From the NCBI RefSeq assembly GCF_009856355.1, contig NZ_WMEW01000006.1, positions 124,001 to 188,000 of the forward strand: 64,000 nt of DNA, read 5' to 3'. The notes beneath the pieces are model-generated. The model had not been told where the DNA came from. It did no database searches and was given only the letters and a program-made list of their open reading frames with translations. The position numbers and the translations under genes are program-made. Every line of letters starts with the position of its first letter. Position 1 is the first letter of the stretch. Of the stretch, positions 52,799 to 59,893 are shown in pieces. The stretch is from Halobacillus litoralis. Lineage in GTDB: Bacteria > Bacillota > Bacilli > Bacillales > Halobacillaceae.

Positions 52799-53473
52799 AT
52801 GGATTATACCCAATATAAAAAGCAGTTGGAAGACCGGAAAAAGGAATTGGAACAGCGGATGATGGATGAGGATCAGTATGGCCTTAAACGGGGATTTGCA
52901 AGTGATATGGCCTCAGGGGAATTGTCGCAGTACGACAATCATCCTGCTGATTCTGGGACAGAGCTGTATGAAAGGGAGAAGGATATGGCTCTGCTTGCCC
53001 ACTATAAAGAAGAACTACAGGACATTGAGTATTCATTGCAGCAGATGAATGACGGTACGTACGGCATTTGTGAAGTAACAGGGAAACAGATTCCTGCAGA
53101 GCGTCTGGAAGCACTCCCGACGGCACGAACCACTGCTGAAGCATCACCGAATGAGGAGGTTCCCTCGGATCCTCCGGTCGAACAGGACGTTTTGACTCAT
53201 CTGGAGAATGCCTATGGAAGAGACACGGATGATCCGGAATATAATGAACAAAATGCCTATGAACAGGTGGCTTCCTTTAACCAAAGCAGCATGACCTATG
53301 ATGATTCGTCCCTTATCGATAATCAGGACGGCGTCGGCTATGCAGAAGAATTTGAGTCGTTCGTGTCGACGGATATGAACGGGTATACAGGGGCGGAAGA
53401 TGTCTCTTTTCAAAGAAATGAGCATTACGATAAATACATGGATGATATGGATGAGAGAGAAGAGGAGCATTAA
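52799..53473 (+). CDS. YteA-family protein (TraR/DksA-like)
   Basis: 224 aa. A long N-terminal coiled coil (KQLEDRKKELEQRMMDED..., about 4-90) and GTYGICEVTGKQIPAERLEALPTARTT, the TraR/DksA zinc-finger region. Only one of the four zinc cysteines remains (C in GICEVTG), so metal binding is lost. The acidic C-terminal half (YDDSSLIDNQDGVGYAEEFESF) fits YteA-type sporulation-associated proteins of Bacillus. The gene ends at a terminator duplicated by element G. Confidence 0.8.
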   Translation: MDYTQYKKQLEDRKKELEQRMMDEDQYGLKRGFASDMASGELSQYDNHPADSGTELYEREKDMALLAHYKEELQDIEYSLQQMNDGTYGICEVTGKQIPAERLEALPTARTTAEASPNEEVPSDPPVEQDVLTHLENAYGRDTDDPEYNEQNAYEQVASFNQSSMTYDDSSLIDNQDGVGYAEEFESFVSTDMNGYTGAEDVSFQRNEHYDKYMDDMDEREEEH

Positions 53474-53481
53474 AGGAGACA

Positions 53482-53503
53482 GGCCCGGGAAAGCTCCCGG
53501 GCC
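53482..53503 (+). terminator. Left copy of duplicated terminator (element G)
   Basis: GGCCCGGGA... / ...TCCCGGGCC stem with loop AAGC. The arms recur at 53859-53880. Confidence 0.85.
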
Positions 53504-53858
53504 TCAGTCTGTAGAAAAATCTGTGTTATCCAGTTAGAATTGGCCGTGTGTGGTGTTGAGGGGGCGTTTCGCTTATCGGCGGATGCTTGCCGCGGGCACG
53601 GCCTCAGCTGACTTGCTCCAGAAAACCATTGGACCAAGTGGATCTTCGGTCCGCGCTGTTCCCGCAGGCGTCACCACCGAACGCTCCTCTTGCTGATACT
53701 TGTGGGAAACAGCTTTACTCTATGATGAAAAAGACCTTCCGCCTTTTCAAAAGAACAGTACAGGATGCGTTACTGCTGCTCACGTGAAAAACTCTATCTG
53801 TGGCCAAGTATTGATGACCACTTTTTTCACTGGAAATAAGGTTCCTCTTCAAGCTTGA
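53504..53858 (+). mobile_element. Terminator-associated MITE-like element, copy G (355 bp)
   Basis: Left end TCAGTCTGTAGAAAA; right end CTTCAAGCTTGA. Core at about 53560-53695. It is bracketed by two copies of the same GC-rich hairpin whose arms are identical while the loops differ (AAGC against TAAAC). Confidence 0.8.
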
Positions 53859-53887
53859 GGCCCGGGTAAACTCCCGGGCCTTCTTTT
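53859..53887 (+). terminator. Right copy of duplicated terminator, with T-run
   Basis: GGCCCGGG / CCCGGGCC stem followed by TTCTTTT. Confidence 0.85.
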
Positions 53888-53889
53888 GA

Positions 53890-54249
53890 TTAATAACCGA
53901 CTTCAACGGCAGCGTTTACGATGTACATCAAATCATTTTTGTCTTCTTTTTCTTCAAGAAAGATGCCGCTGCTTGTAACCATGCCGCCTTCCATGACGGT
54001 GATATTCACTTCGCCGAATGGAATGGCTTTTTTCACTTCCTCATGGTCCAGCTGATCGAAATCGCGGGGGACAGCCAGTTTGACATTGATTTTCATGTTG
54101 TCCAGCGATTGTTCAGGCAGGACGGTCCGGATGCCGGGCATTGAATTGGTGTGAATAGCATTTTTGACCGCTCTGACCGCTGCCTTTGTCACGTTCTGTC
54201 CGTGCACATCCGTTCCCATGCCGGTTTGTATAAACATTAGTTGATCCAT
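53890..54249 (-). CDS. Lin0512-family protein
   Basis: 119 aa soluble protein of the Lin0512 family. MFIQTGMGTDVHGQNVTKAAVRAVKNAIHTNSMPGI at the start is the typical segment, and GEVNITVMEGGM near the C-terminus. It forms hexameric alpha/beta structures; function unknown. ATG 54249 has AAAGGTGGGG upstream. It starts 148 bp from the divergent secreted-protein gene. Confidence 0.85.
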   Translation of the reverse strand: MDQLMFIQTGMGTDVHGQNVTKAAVRAVKNAIHTNSMPGIRTVLPEQSLDNMKINVKLAVPRDFDQLDHEEVKKAIPFGEVNITVMEGGMVTSSGIFLEEKEDKNDLMYIVNAAVEVGY

Positions 54250-54347
54250 TACATTTCCCCACCTTTCTTCTTGTATCGTATCACAGCACCCGGATGATCC
54301 AAAAAGGATTTGGATAAAGACCGGCGGATAAAAATTTCTTTCCCGTC

Positions 54348-54379
54348 CATTAGTTTCACCTATTTAGGTCAAACTAATG
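54348..54379. promoter_or_regulatory. 32-bp palindrome before the DUF3298 gene
   Basis: CATTAGTTTCACCT and AGGTCAAACTAATG are 14-nt arms (one mismatch) around ATTT. The right arm ends 4 nt before AGGAGGG of the downstream gene, so the structure can be either a protein operator or an RNA hairpin that controls access to the ribosome site. Confidence 0.55.
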
Positions 54380-54397
54380 GTACAGGAGGGATGGACA

Positions 54398-55063
54398 GTG
54401 AAGCGATTATGGGTAATGGCTCTGATGTTGATCCTGATCACATCAGAAGCTGTTTCAGCGGAAAGTTTATATAAGATCATGCACAAAGATAAAGTGGCGG
54501 AGGATTGGGAGGTTCACGCGGACTATCCTTTGTTTACAAACCTTGAGAACGAAGAGCTGCAGAACATCGTCAACCACAGGATCATCCAAAAGCTCGAGCA
54601 TACCGCAGGCCGGGTACAGAAGGGAGCGGCTGACTTTACAGGAGTTCCCTATTTGTATTACGAAGAGTCCGCCGTTTATCAGGAAAAAAACTTCTATTCC
54701 GTCATTATGACTTCCCACATTTCCCGTGGGAACCGATACAATTCAACGGTGACTTCGGTTAACTTTGAAGACAGGACAGGCGGTGAAGTGAAAAAGCTGC
54801 AGGATCTGTTTGATATGGGGAAACTGAATAAGGAAGTGAAAAAAGTATTGGATGCTGATCCGGATCTTCGTGCTGAACAGCCATTCGCAGGGGTCCGGGA
54901 GAATACGGCTTTTTACATTAAAGATGAGCATCTTGTGCTTATCTTCAATAAGTTCGAGGTGGCTGCAGGTGTCCACGGAACACCAGAAGTTCCTGTTCCT
55001 ATAAAAGGCCTTTTGAAAACAGAAATCAACGCCCCGCAGGTTCCCATTCCATCTGTCACATGA
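54398..55063 (+). CDS. Secreted DUF3298/DUF4163 protein (RsiV-like)
   Basis: 221 aa: signal peptide MKRLWVMALMLILITSEAVSAES, then an extracytoplasmic domain. HADYPLFTNLENEELQNIVNHRIIQ and YYEESAVYQEKNFYSVIMTSHISRGNRYNSTVTSVNF are typical of the DUF4163 plus DUF3298 pair; YIKDEHLVLIFNKFEVAAGVHGTPEVPVP ends it. RsiV-type anti-sigma factors use such domains to bind lysozyme, but no cytoplasmic part or neighbouring sigma factor exists here, so it is a free secreted domain. GTG 54398 has AGGAGG 8 nt upstream. Confidence 0.8.
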   Translation: MKRLWVMALMLILITSEAVSAESLYKIMHKDKVAEDWEVHADYPLFTNLENEELQNIVNHRIIQKLEHTAGRVQKGAADFTGVPYLYYEESAVYQEKNFYSVIMTSHISRGNRYNSTVTSVNFEDRTGGEVKKLQDLFDMGKLNKEVKKVLDADPDLRAEQPFAGVRENTAFYIKDEHLVLIFNKFEVAAGVHGTPEVPVPIKGLLKTEINAPQVPIPSVT

Positions 55064-55140
55064 GTTTATGCACACCATCCACAGCCGTGGTATTGTTTTT
55101 GTACACATATGGAATGATGGGAATGTTGTTTATTTAGGGA

Positions 55141-55194
55141 TTATTCAGAATGTTATTCACATTGTGCACAACATTGTGGATAACATTCTCCACA
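55141..55194. other. DnaA-box cluster
   Basis: Perfect DnaA boxes TTATTCACA (55153-55161, plus) and TTATCCACA (55175-55183, minus), in inverted arrangement around palindrome TTGTGCACAA (55162-55171). One-mismatch boxes TTATTCAGA (55141-55149) and TTCTCCACA (55186-55194) flank them. The whole region sits in a gene-free interval between a convergent pair. Confidence 0.65.
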
Positions 55195-55226
55195 AAAAAG
55201 AAGCATAAGCGCTCTGCTTATGCTTC
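55194..55226 (-). terminator. Terminator of the acetyltransferase gene
   Basis: GAAGCATAAGC / GCTTATGCTTC stem with loop AGAGC (minus strand) and six T. The stop codon of the gene is inside the hairpin. Confidence 0.85.
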
Positions 55227-55766
55227 CATCATTTCCTCACTATTCTGCTCTCCATAATAATGGAACAAGTACTGCTCTTTTGTGATGACATATAGGTCAT
55301 AAACATCATCGCTGTGGTTGATCCATTCATAAACATCCGGATAATCTTCATTGGCACAGGATACATACGGAATTTTGAGTGCGGCTTTCATGGAACGGAT
55401 ATTTGTACGGCGGATTTTCATAAAGACCGCCTGAATATCGAGCTGGAAGAACAACTCTTCAAAGAAGGCTTCCTTGGCAGGCTTGTTGTATCCCATACCG
55501 AAATACGGCCGGCCGATCCAAGTGGCTAAGAATCCTCTACCTTCTTGTATATCAAACAGATTGATTGTTCCAATTGGCTGGGCCCACTCATCCAGGATCG
55601 TACGTGAAACCATTTCACCCCGATCCTCTGCTTCTATGGTCTGCTTTGTTAGAAAGTAAAACTCATCACTTGATGAAGCTTTATGGCGGACATATGGAAA
55701 AACTTCAGGGTGACTCATCAAATCGAACAAAACCGGGGCATCATGCAGCTCACGCTTTTTCAGCAT
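55218..55766 (-). CDS. GNAT-family acetyltransferase (RimJ/RimL type)
   Basis: 182 aa. LKKRELHDAPVLFDLMSHPEVFPYVRH at the start is the RimJ/RimL pattern; IGTINLFDIQEGRGFLATWIGRPYFGMGYNKPAKEAFFEELF contains the acetyl-CoA loop (normally Q-x-G-x-G; here FGMGYN). ATG 55766 has AAGGAGGG 7-8 nt upstream. The leader contains a long GC-rich hairpin and a tRNA-like sequence, unusual for this family. Acceptor unknown; RimJ/L relatives act on N-termini of ribosomal proteins. Confidence 0.85.
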   Translation of the reverse strand: MLKKRELHDAPVLFDLMSHPEVFPYVRHKASSSDEFYFLTKQTIEAEDRGEMVSRTILDEWAQPIGTINLFDIQEGRGFLATWIGRPYFGMGYNKPAKEAFFEELFFQLDIQAVFMKIRRTNIRSMKAALKIPYVSCANEDYPDVYEWINHSDDVYDLYVITKEQYLFHYYGEQNSEEMMEA

Positions 55767-55770
55767 AAAA

Positions 55771-55846
55771 AATCCCTCCTTGGATGAGGAGGGGGGTTCG
55801 TGTGCATAGGAAAGAACCATTCCTGGCTGGTTCGAACCCCCCCTCG
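55771..55846 (-). promoter_or_regulatory. Leader hairpin before the acetyltransferase, with anti-SD
   Basis: Minus-strand arms GAGGGGGGGTTCG and CGAACCCCCCTC form a 12-bp stem with an inner GAACCA / TGGTTC helix. The 3' arm continues CTCC-TCATCC, then AAGGAGGG, the ribosome site of the gene. CCCCCCTCC can therefore pair either with the 5' arm or with the ribosome site: a possible translational switch. Confidence 0.5.
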
Positions 55847-55869
55847 AATTTTTATCAATTGCTCACAAA

Positions 55870-55936
55870 AATCCGGGGTGGGAATCGAACCCACTAGAAC
55901 CAGTAAAGCTACTGGTGGCGCACCATTTGCCTTCCC
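55870..55936 (-). pseudogene. tRNA-like sequence (relic or mimic)
   Basis: On the minus strand a D-arm-like GGC-AAATGGTGC-GCC, an anticodon-arm-like CCAGT/ACTGG and a perfect T-arm GTGGG-TTCGATT-CCCAC occur in tRNA order and spacing. The acceptor stem is degraded (TTTAGGG against CCCGGAT, about five of seven possible pairs) and the anticodon loop has a wrong length. It may be a dead tRNA, an integration scar or a mimic in the leader of the downstream gene. Confidence 0.5.
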
Positions 55937-56092
55937 TAAAACAGAAACTTATAAAGAATCATCTAAACTTATAATAATCCAAAACCGTAAAAAAGTGAAT
56001 AAAATAATTGTAAAGTTGCAATGAAATTTTTTCCTTGTTTCTTCATAAACGGACATAAGGATCTTCTGGTTGTCCTGCGCAGAAAAAACATA

Positions 56093-56125
56093 AAAAAGCA
56101 CCCTCCTATTCAGGAAAGGATGCTT
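56093..56125 (-). terminator. Terminator of the sortase operon
   Basis: GCATCCTTTCCTG / AGGAGGGTGC stem on the minus strand with six T. Confidence 0.75.
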
Positions 56126-56126
56126 C

Positions 56127-56813
56127 CTAAACGTCTTCTATTTCGGTGAGAACTGTAAAGACTACCAGCCGCTCCGAGTAAGTGGAGGCTTCCTGGTTAT
56201 ACGATCCTGTACAGGTAATTAAGTTTAATCTCTGGTCACTGGAAGGACCGAAAAGTTCGCGGATCGGGGAATCTTGAAAAGGATAGGACGCTGTCTTTTC
56301 CACTGTGAACGTCAGGCGGGTTCCTTCATCATCGTAAAGGTAAATCTCATCGCCCTGTGACAGTTCTTTTAAATCAAAAAATACCGCGGGGCCGCTTCTC
56401 CCATCTACGTGCCCGGCAATAACGGAATTCCCCTGGTTCCCTGGTTTTGTCCCGGGTTCAAACCAGCCTGTGTCCGTCAAATTAGCAGGAACCGCCATTC
56501 CACCTTCATCGGTATACCCCAGTGCCTGGATGGGGGCATTGACTTCAATGGCCGGAATTTCAATCCGCTTCGGCTCGATGCCCTGCTGCTTATCCGGAGA
56601 TACGGTGGCTGCGGGGGTGTAATTCTGCTGAATCGGCTCGTTTTCAAGAGCGTCCCGAGCTTCTTTTTCTCCTGCCTTTGTTTCTTTCATGAACTCATCC
56701 TGGCTGGAGGTAGAAAGAACCCCGGCCTCTTTCAAGGGTTCTTCGCTAAGCAGGAAATAGCTTGCGAAGAAAACGAAAAGACCGAGGATGACAGGGGTTA
56801 AGACTCGTTTCAT
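56127..56813 (-). CDS. Class F-type sortase
   Basis: 228-aa transpeptidase anchored by an N-terminal helix (VLTPVILGLFVFFASYFLL), with catalytic residues His in SVIAGHVDGRSGPAVF, Cys in LNLITCTGSYNQ and Arg in YSERLVVF. A proline/charged linker (about 30-75) precedes the beta-barrel. Eight bases downstream of a gene for an MPETG surface protein, so it probably attaches that protein to the wall or to a membrane-linked acceptor. Class F versus D is judged from overall shape. Confidence 0.88.
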   Translation of the reverse strand: MKRVLTPVILGLFVFFASYFLLSEEPLKEAGVLSTSSQDEFMKETKAGEKEARDALENEPIQQNYTPAATVSPDKQQGIEPKRIEIPAIEVNAPIQALGYTDEGGMAVPANLTDTGWFEPGTKPGNQGNSVIAGHVDGRSGPAVFFDLKELSQGDEIYLYDDEGTRLTFTVEKTASYPFQDSPIRELFGPSSDQRLNLITCTGSYNQEASTYSERLVVFTVLTEIEDV

Positions 56814-56820
56814 GTTTGGT

Positions 56821-57615
56821 TTATGCTTCAGATTTTCTGCGTGTCAGGAATACACCAGCACCTGCTGCTGCCAGACCCAGGATACCGGCATATAGAAGGG
56901 CATTGGATGTTTGATCCATTCCACCGAAACCAGTTTCCGGCATATCAGAAGGCATGGCGGATGAATCTTGAAGAAGGATCACTTCAGGGTTATCAGCCGT
57001 TCCTACGGCAAATGCACTATAGACATTACCTGCTTCCAGAGCTGTTCCGGAAAGGTCAATCAGCTGTGTCCCATCTGTTGTGCGTACTTCAAGGTCATAC
57101 GTTCCAGCTTCAAGTTCCTTATAATCGGTTACCATTGGGAATTCGGCACCAGAGAAGACCGCGTCTCCATCAATTGGGCCTACATCAACGGCTGGTGCTT
57201 CAGGAATGAAGTGTCCAACACGGATTTCAGCCATATCTTCACTTGCTTCCATGGAATCTTCCAAAGCTTTCAACTGAAGGTTATCAAGGTTATCAACAGC
57301 TGCTGCTGTGTAAGCTTTACCTGCTTCCACGGTCACGTTTGTGGAGATGACAGGGTCTTGTTCACCTTTTGTACCGGCTGCATAAATTTCAACGGTATGT
57401 TCTCCAGCAGGAACTTTCATATAATCGGTAGCTGCTTTGAACTCAGCTCCTTCTACAGCGGCTTCATCATTTAAGTATACGTCAACCGCAGGTGCATCAG
57501 GTGAAGCGTGTACGACACGGAGCATAGCTTCCTCGTGATGGTCTGCGAAAACAGCCGGGGCGAACATTCCAAAAATCAAAACAACAGCAGCAAGACTTGA
57601 TAACAATTTCTTCAT
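56821..57615 (-). CDS. DUF4397 surface protein with MPETG sorting signal
   Basis: 264 aa: signal peptide (LLSSLAAVVLIFGMFAPAVFA), two DUF4397 repeats (about 30-120 and 125-215; each starts VVHASPDAPAVDVYL / VGHFIPEAPAVDVGP), and a sorting signal MPETGFGG, hydrophobic helix NALLYAGILGLAAAGAGVFLT and basic tail RRKSEA. MPETG replaces LPXTG. Acidic, as expected for a surface protein of a halophile. In one operon with the sortase. Similar proteins occur with sortases in many Bacillaceae. Confidence 0.9.
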   Translation of the reverse strand: MKKLLSSLAAVVLIFGMFAPAVFADHHEEAMLRVVHASPDAPAVDVYLNDEAAVEGAEFKAATDYMKVPAGEHTVEIYAAGTKGEQDPVISTNVTVEAGKAYTAAAVDNLDNLQLKALEDSMEASEDMAEIRVGHFIPEAPAVDVGPIDGDAVFSGAEFPMVTDYKELEAGTYDLEVRTTDGTQLIDLSGTALEAGNVYSAFAVGTADNPEVILLQDSSAMPSDMPETGFGGMDQTSNALLYAGILGLAAAGAGVFLTRRKSEA

Positions 57616-57685
57616 TCATTCCACTCCCTTGATTTTTTATATTCATTGCCGGGAAGGCAAAAAATATCGAATTCATACAATTTTG

Positions 57686-57712
57686 TGTAACTTTTGTACA
57701 AGTTTTGTTACA
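57686..57712. promoter_or_regulatory. Dyad upstream of the surface protein operon
   Basis: TGTAAC ... GTTACA arms around palindrome TTGTACAA; 70-95 bp before the DUF4397 start codon. Possible operator. Confidence 0.35.
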
Positions 57713-57774
57713 GTCTACCTATTGCCTTAAAGTTTGAATTCGAAACATTATATTTGTCATGAATGTGCAAAAAA

Positions 57775-57782
57775 AACACCGG
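57775..57782. terminator. Distal arm of the split hxlR terminator
   Basis: AACACCGG; its partner CCGGTGTTTTTTT is at 58662-58674. Together, without the insert, they form an 8-bp stem with loop GGAAGTTAG and T-runs on both strands. Confidence 0.75.
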
Positions 57783-57792
57783 GGAAGTTAGC

Positions 57793-58653
57793 GAGGCCAC
57801 TGAAAAACTGAGGATTTGTGAAAGGTAGAATTCAAAAAAGCGGATTGTATGGATAAAATAGTCCATGCAATCCGCTTTTCTTCTATTTTCATGAGGCTTA
57901 CCCTTTCTATTCCTTCATTAGTTTCACGATTCGTTTCACATTCGCTGTGAAAATCGCCATGGCGCCTTGAAGGCGCATGCCTTCGAGACCCGAAGATGAG
58001 GCAACCTCATATCCGTGTCTATGCTTTAATTCACTATTCTTCGCTTCAATTTTATACCGTTCTTTAGCCCTTTGTTTGAAATTCTCACTGTTTTGAAAGG
58101 CGAGTTGATTTTTATGTGTTTCTGATTTTAGACTGACGGAGTAACTCTTCGTTTTGGCTCCAGGTTTATAACATCCTTCCTGAAGGGGACAACGTTTCCG
58201 TCCATTATCATGACAGTATTTGTCCTTCAGTTCGTCGTAAACGAAGGAAAAGTCTATAAGGTCGTTGATTTCCCGAAGAAGGTGGTCCTTAGGGACCACC
58301 ATATCGTAAAGCCCTTCGTACTGACTTAAATTCATGGATAATTGACGGTCTAACATGGAATCCCTCACTTTTATGTATTCTTTTCATTGTACAAGAAAAA
58401 ATAGTGATTTTCTTTTATAAATCAAAGAAAATCACTATTTTTAGATAGGCCACCGTTGATTCCACGATGAGCGTTCGATGGTGACGCCTGCGGGAACAGC
58501 GCGAGCCGAAGATCCACTTGGTCAAGTGATCTTCTTGACCAAGTTAGCTGAGGCCGTGCCCGCGGCAAGCATCCATCGACAAGCGATTCGTGAGAATCAA
58601 CAACAACCTTTAACCACTTCTCTTGATAGGAAAAGGAGTTTTTCAGTGGCCAC
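57793..58653 (-). mobile_element. IS1182-type insertion sequence remnant, copy H (861 bp)
   Basis: Perfect 15-bp inverted repeats GGCCACTGAAAAACT (57795-57809 and 58637-58651), flanked by 9-bp direct repeats GAAGTTAGC (57784-57792 and 58654-58662) that are the loop of the hxlR terminator. Inside: a transposase gene with a large internal deletion, a terminator-like stem (57839-57880), an AGTGATTTTCTTT stem-loop (58402-58440) and the shared palindromic core (58475-58575) as its leader. Confidence 0.88.
57907..58368 (-). pseudogene. IS1182-family transposase, internally deleted
   Basis: 153 codons joining the N-terminal ~55 residues (MLDRQLSMNLSQYEGLYDMV... FSFVYDELKDKYCHDNGR) in frame to the C-terminal ~95 residues (CPLQEGCYKPGAKTKSYSV... 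IEAKNSELKHRHGYEVASSSGLEG). A full IS1182 transposase is about 450-490 aa, so the DDE catalytic core (about 300 aa) is missing and the product cannot transpose. Real start probably ATG 58356. The same N-terminal codons occur in copy C. Confidence 0.88.
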
Positions 58654-58661
58654 GAAGTTAG

Positions 58662-58674
58662 CCGGTGTTTTTTT
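58662..58674. terminator. Proximal arm of the split hxlR terminator
   Basis: CCGGTGTTTTTTT; see the partner arm at 57775. Confidence 0.75.
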
Positions 58675-58703
58675 GAGATTGCCTTATGGATGTCTGTTTT
58701 TCT

Positions 58704-59081
58704 TTATCCGCTGTGATCCTCTGCTATCGTGAAGTCATTTTTTCCGTCCAGCACCTCATCGACATAATTCCTTCCCCAGTCGTACATCGCATCTAAAATG
58801 GGAAGGAGGCTGTCCCCATGTCTGGTCAATGAATATTCCACTTTCGGCGGGACGACAGGGTACACTTCCCTGTGAATGATTTCGTGGGCCTCAAGTTCTC
58901 GGAGCTGATGGACGAGCATCCGCTGGGTGATCCCGGGCATAAGAGATTTAAGCTCTCCGAATCGTTTCGTACCTTCCTTACCTAAATGCCAGAGAATCAG
59001 CATTTTCCACTTTCCACCTATAATGGCTAAAGTTAATTCTTTTTCACAGTTGAATGATCGTTCTCCCAAATTCGGCATCAT
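58704..59081 (-). CDS. hxlR: HxlR-family transcriptional activator
   Basis: 125-aa winged-helix regulator. [63 protein letters not shown] is the HxlR signature, including the conserved Cys near the N-terminus that reacts with formaldehyde in B. subtilis HxlR. Divergent from hxlAB with AT-rich repeats between them. ATG 59081 with GGAAGAG upstream. Its terminator is split by element H. Confidence 0.92.
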   Translation of the reverse strand: MMPNLGERSFNCEKELTLAIIGGKWKMLILWHLGKEGTKRFGELKSLMPGITQRMLVHQLRELEAHEIIHREVYPVVPPKVEYSLTRHGDSLLPILDAMYDWGRNYVDEVLDGKNDFTIAEDHSG

Positions 59082-59113
59082 GCTCTTCCTTTCTATATAA
59101 AAGTCGAGGGGGC

Positions 59114-59184
59114 AGTATACTTTTTTTCACTACGTGAGAAAAAAATGCGTACTTTTTTTGTATCAATAGGCTGAGTATACTAAT
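59114..59184. promoter_or_regulatory. Probable HxlR-binding repeats and hxlAB promoter
   Basis: Direct repeats AGTATACTTTTTTT (59114-59127) and GTACTTTTTTTGTATC (59149-59164), then AGTATACTAAT (59174-59184), in the divergent interval. In B. subtilis HxlR binds two tandem sites here; these repeats are the likely counterparts. Confidence 0.55.
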
Positions 59185-59252
59185 CCCTGTGCCACAGCGT
59201 AAAGTTTTTAACCTGAGGCTGAGCGTAATTTATAAAAAGGAGTCGAGTATAG

Positions 59253-59885
59253 ATGAAATTACAACTAGCATTAGACCTTGTAGATATCAACGGAGCGATT
59301 GAAGTGGTGAAGGAAGTGGAAAGCCACGTCGATGTTGTAGAAATCGGAACGCCTGTCGTCATAAACGAAGGTTTGAAGGCTGTAAAAGAAGTGAAGAAAG
59401 CTTTCCCGGATATGACCGTTCTTGCCGATCTTAAAATTATGGATGCGGCGGGTTACGAAGTCAGCCAGGCGTCTGCTTCCGGTGCAGACATCATTACCAT
59501 CCTTGGGGCTGCTGAAGACGAATCCATCAAAGGAGCGGTTAAGGAAGCGAAGAACCAAGGCAAACAGATCCTTGCTGACATGATTGCCGTTCAGGATATA
59601 GAAACCCGCGCCGGAGAATTGGATCAGCTTGGAGTGGATTATATCTGTGTCCACACAGGTTATGATCTCCAGGCCGTTGGAAAGGATTCCTTCGAGGACC
59701 TTGCCGCTATTAAAAAAGTGGTTAAACATGCGAAAACCGCAATTGCGGGCGGCATCAAGCTTGAAACCCTTCCGGAAGTGATCAACCACAACCCTGATCT
59801 GATCATTGTCGGCGGTGGGATCACCGGGCAGGATGATCAAGCAGCTGCGGCCAAGCAAATCAAAGAGCTTATCAACCAAGGCTGA
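59253..59885 (+). CDS. hxlA: 3-hexulose-6-phosphate synthase
   Basis: 210-aa TIM barrel; condenses formaldehyde with ribulose 5-phosphate. LQLALDLVDINGAIEV at the start, LADLKIMDAAGYEV (catalytic Asp/Lys), and AGGIKLETLPEV. AAAGGAG lies about 9 nt upstream. With hxlB it forms a formaldehyde detoxification pathway. Confidence 0.95.
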   Translation: MKLQLALDLVDINGAIEVVKEVESHVDVVEIGTPVVINEGLKAVKEVKKAFPDMTVLADLKIMDAAGYEVSQASASGADIITILGAAEDESIKGAVKEAKNQGKQILADMIAVQDIETRAGELDQLGVDYICVHTGYDLQAVGKDSFEDLAAIKKVVKHAKTAIAGGIKLETLPEVINHNPDLIIVGGGITGQDDQAAAAKQIKELINQG

Positions 59886-59893
59886 AGAGCTCT

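Noticed and set aside
55870..55936. A functional tRNA gene on the minus strand
   Set aside because: T-arm and D-arm are good but the acceptor stem has too few pairs and the anticodon loop has the wrong length, so I list it only as tRNA-like.
55800..56024. 74-codon open frame containing GVGIEPTRTSK
   Set aside because: This type of translation arises from reading the antisense of a tRNA-like sequence; it is an artefact of the element at 55870-55936.
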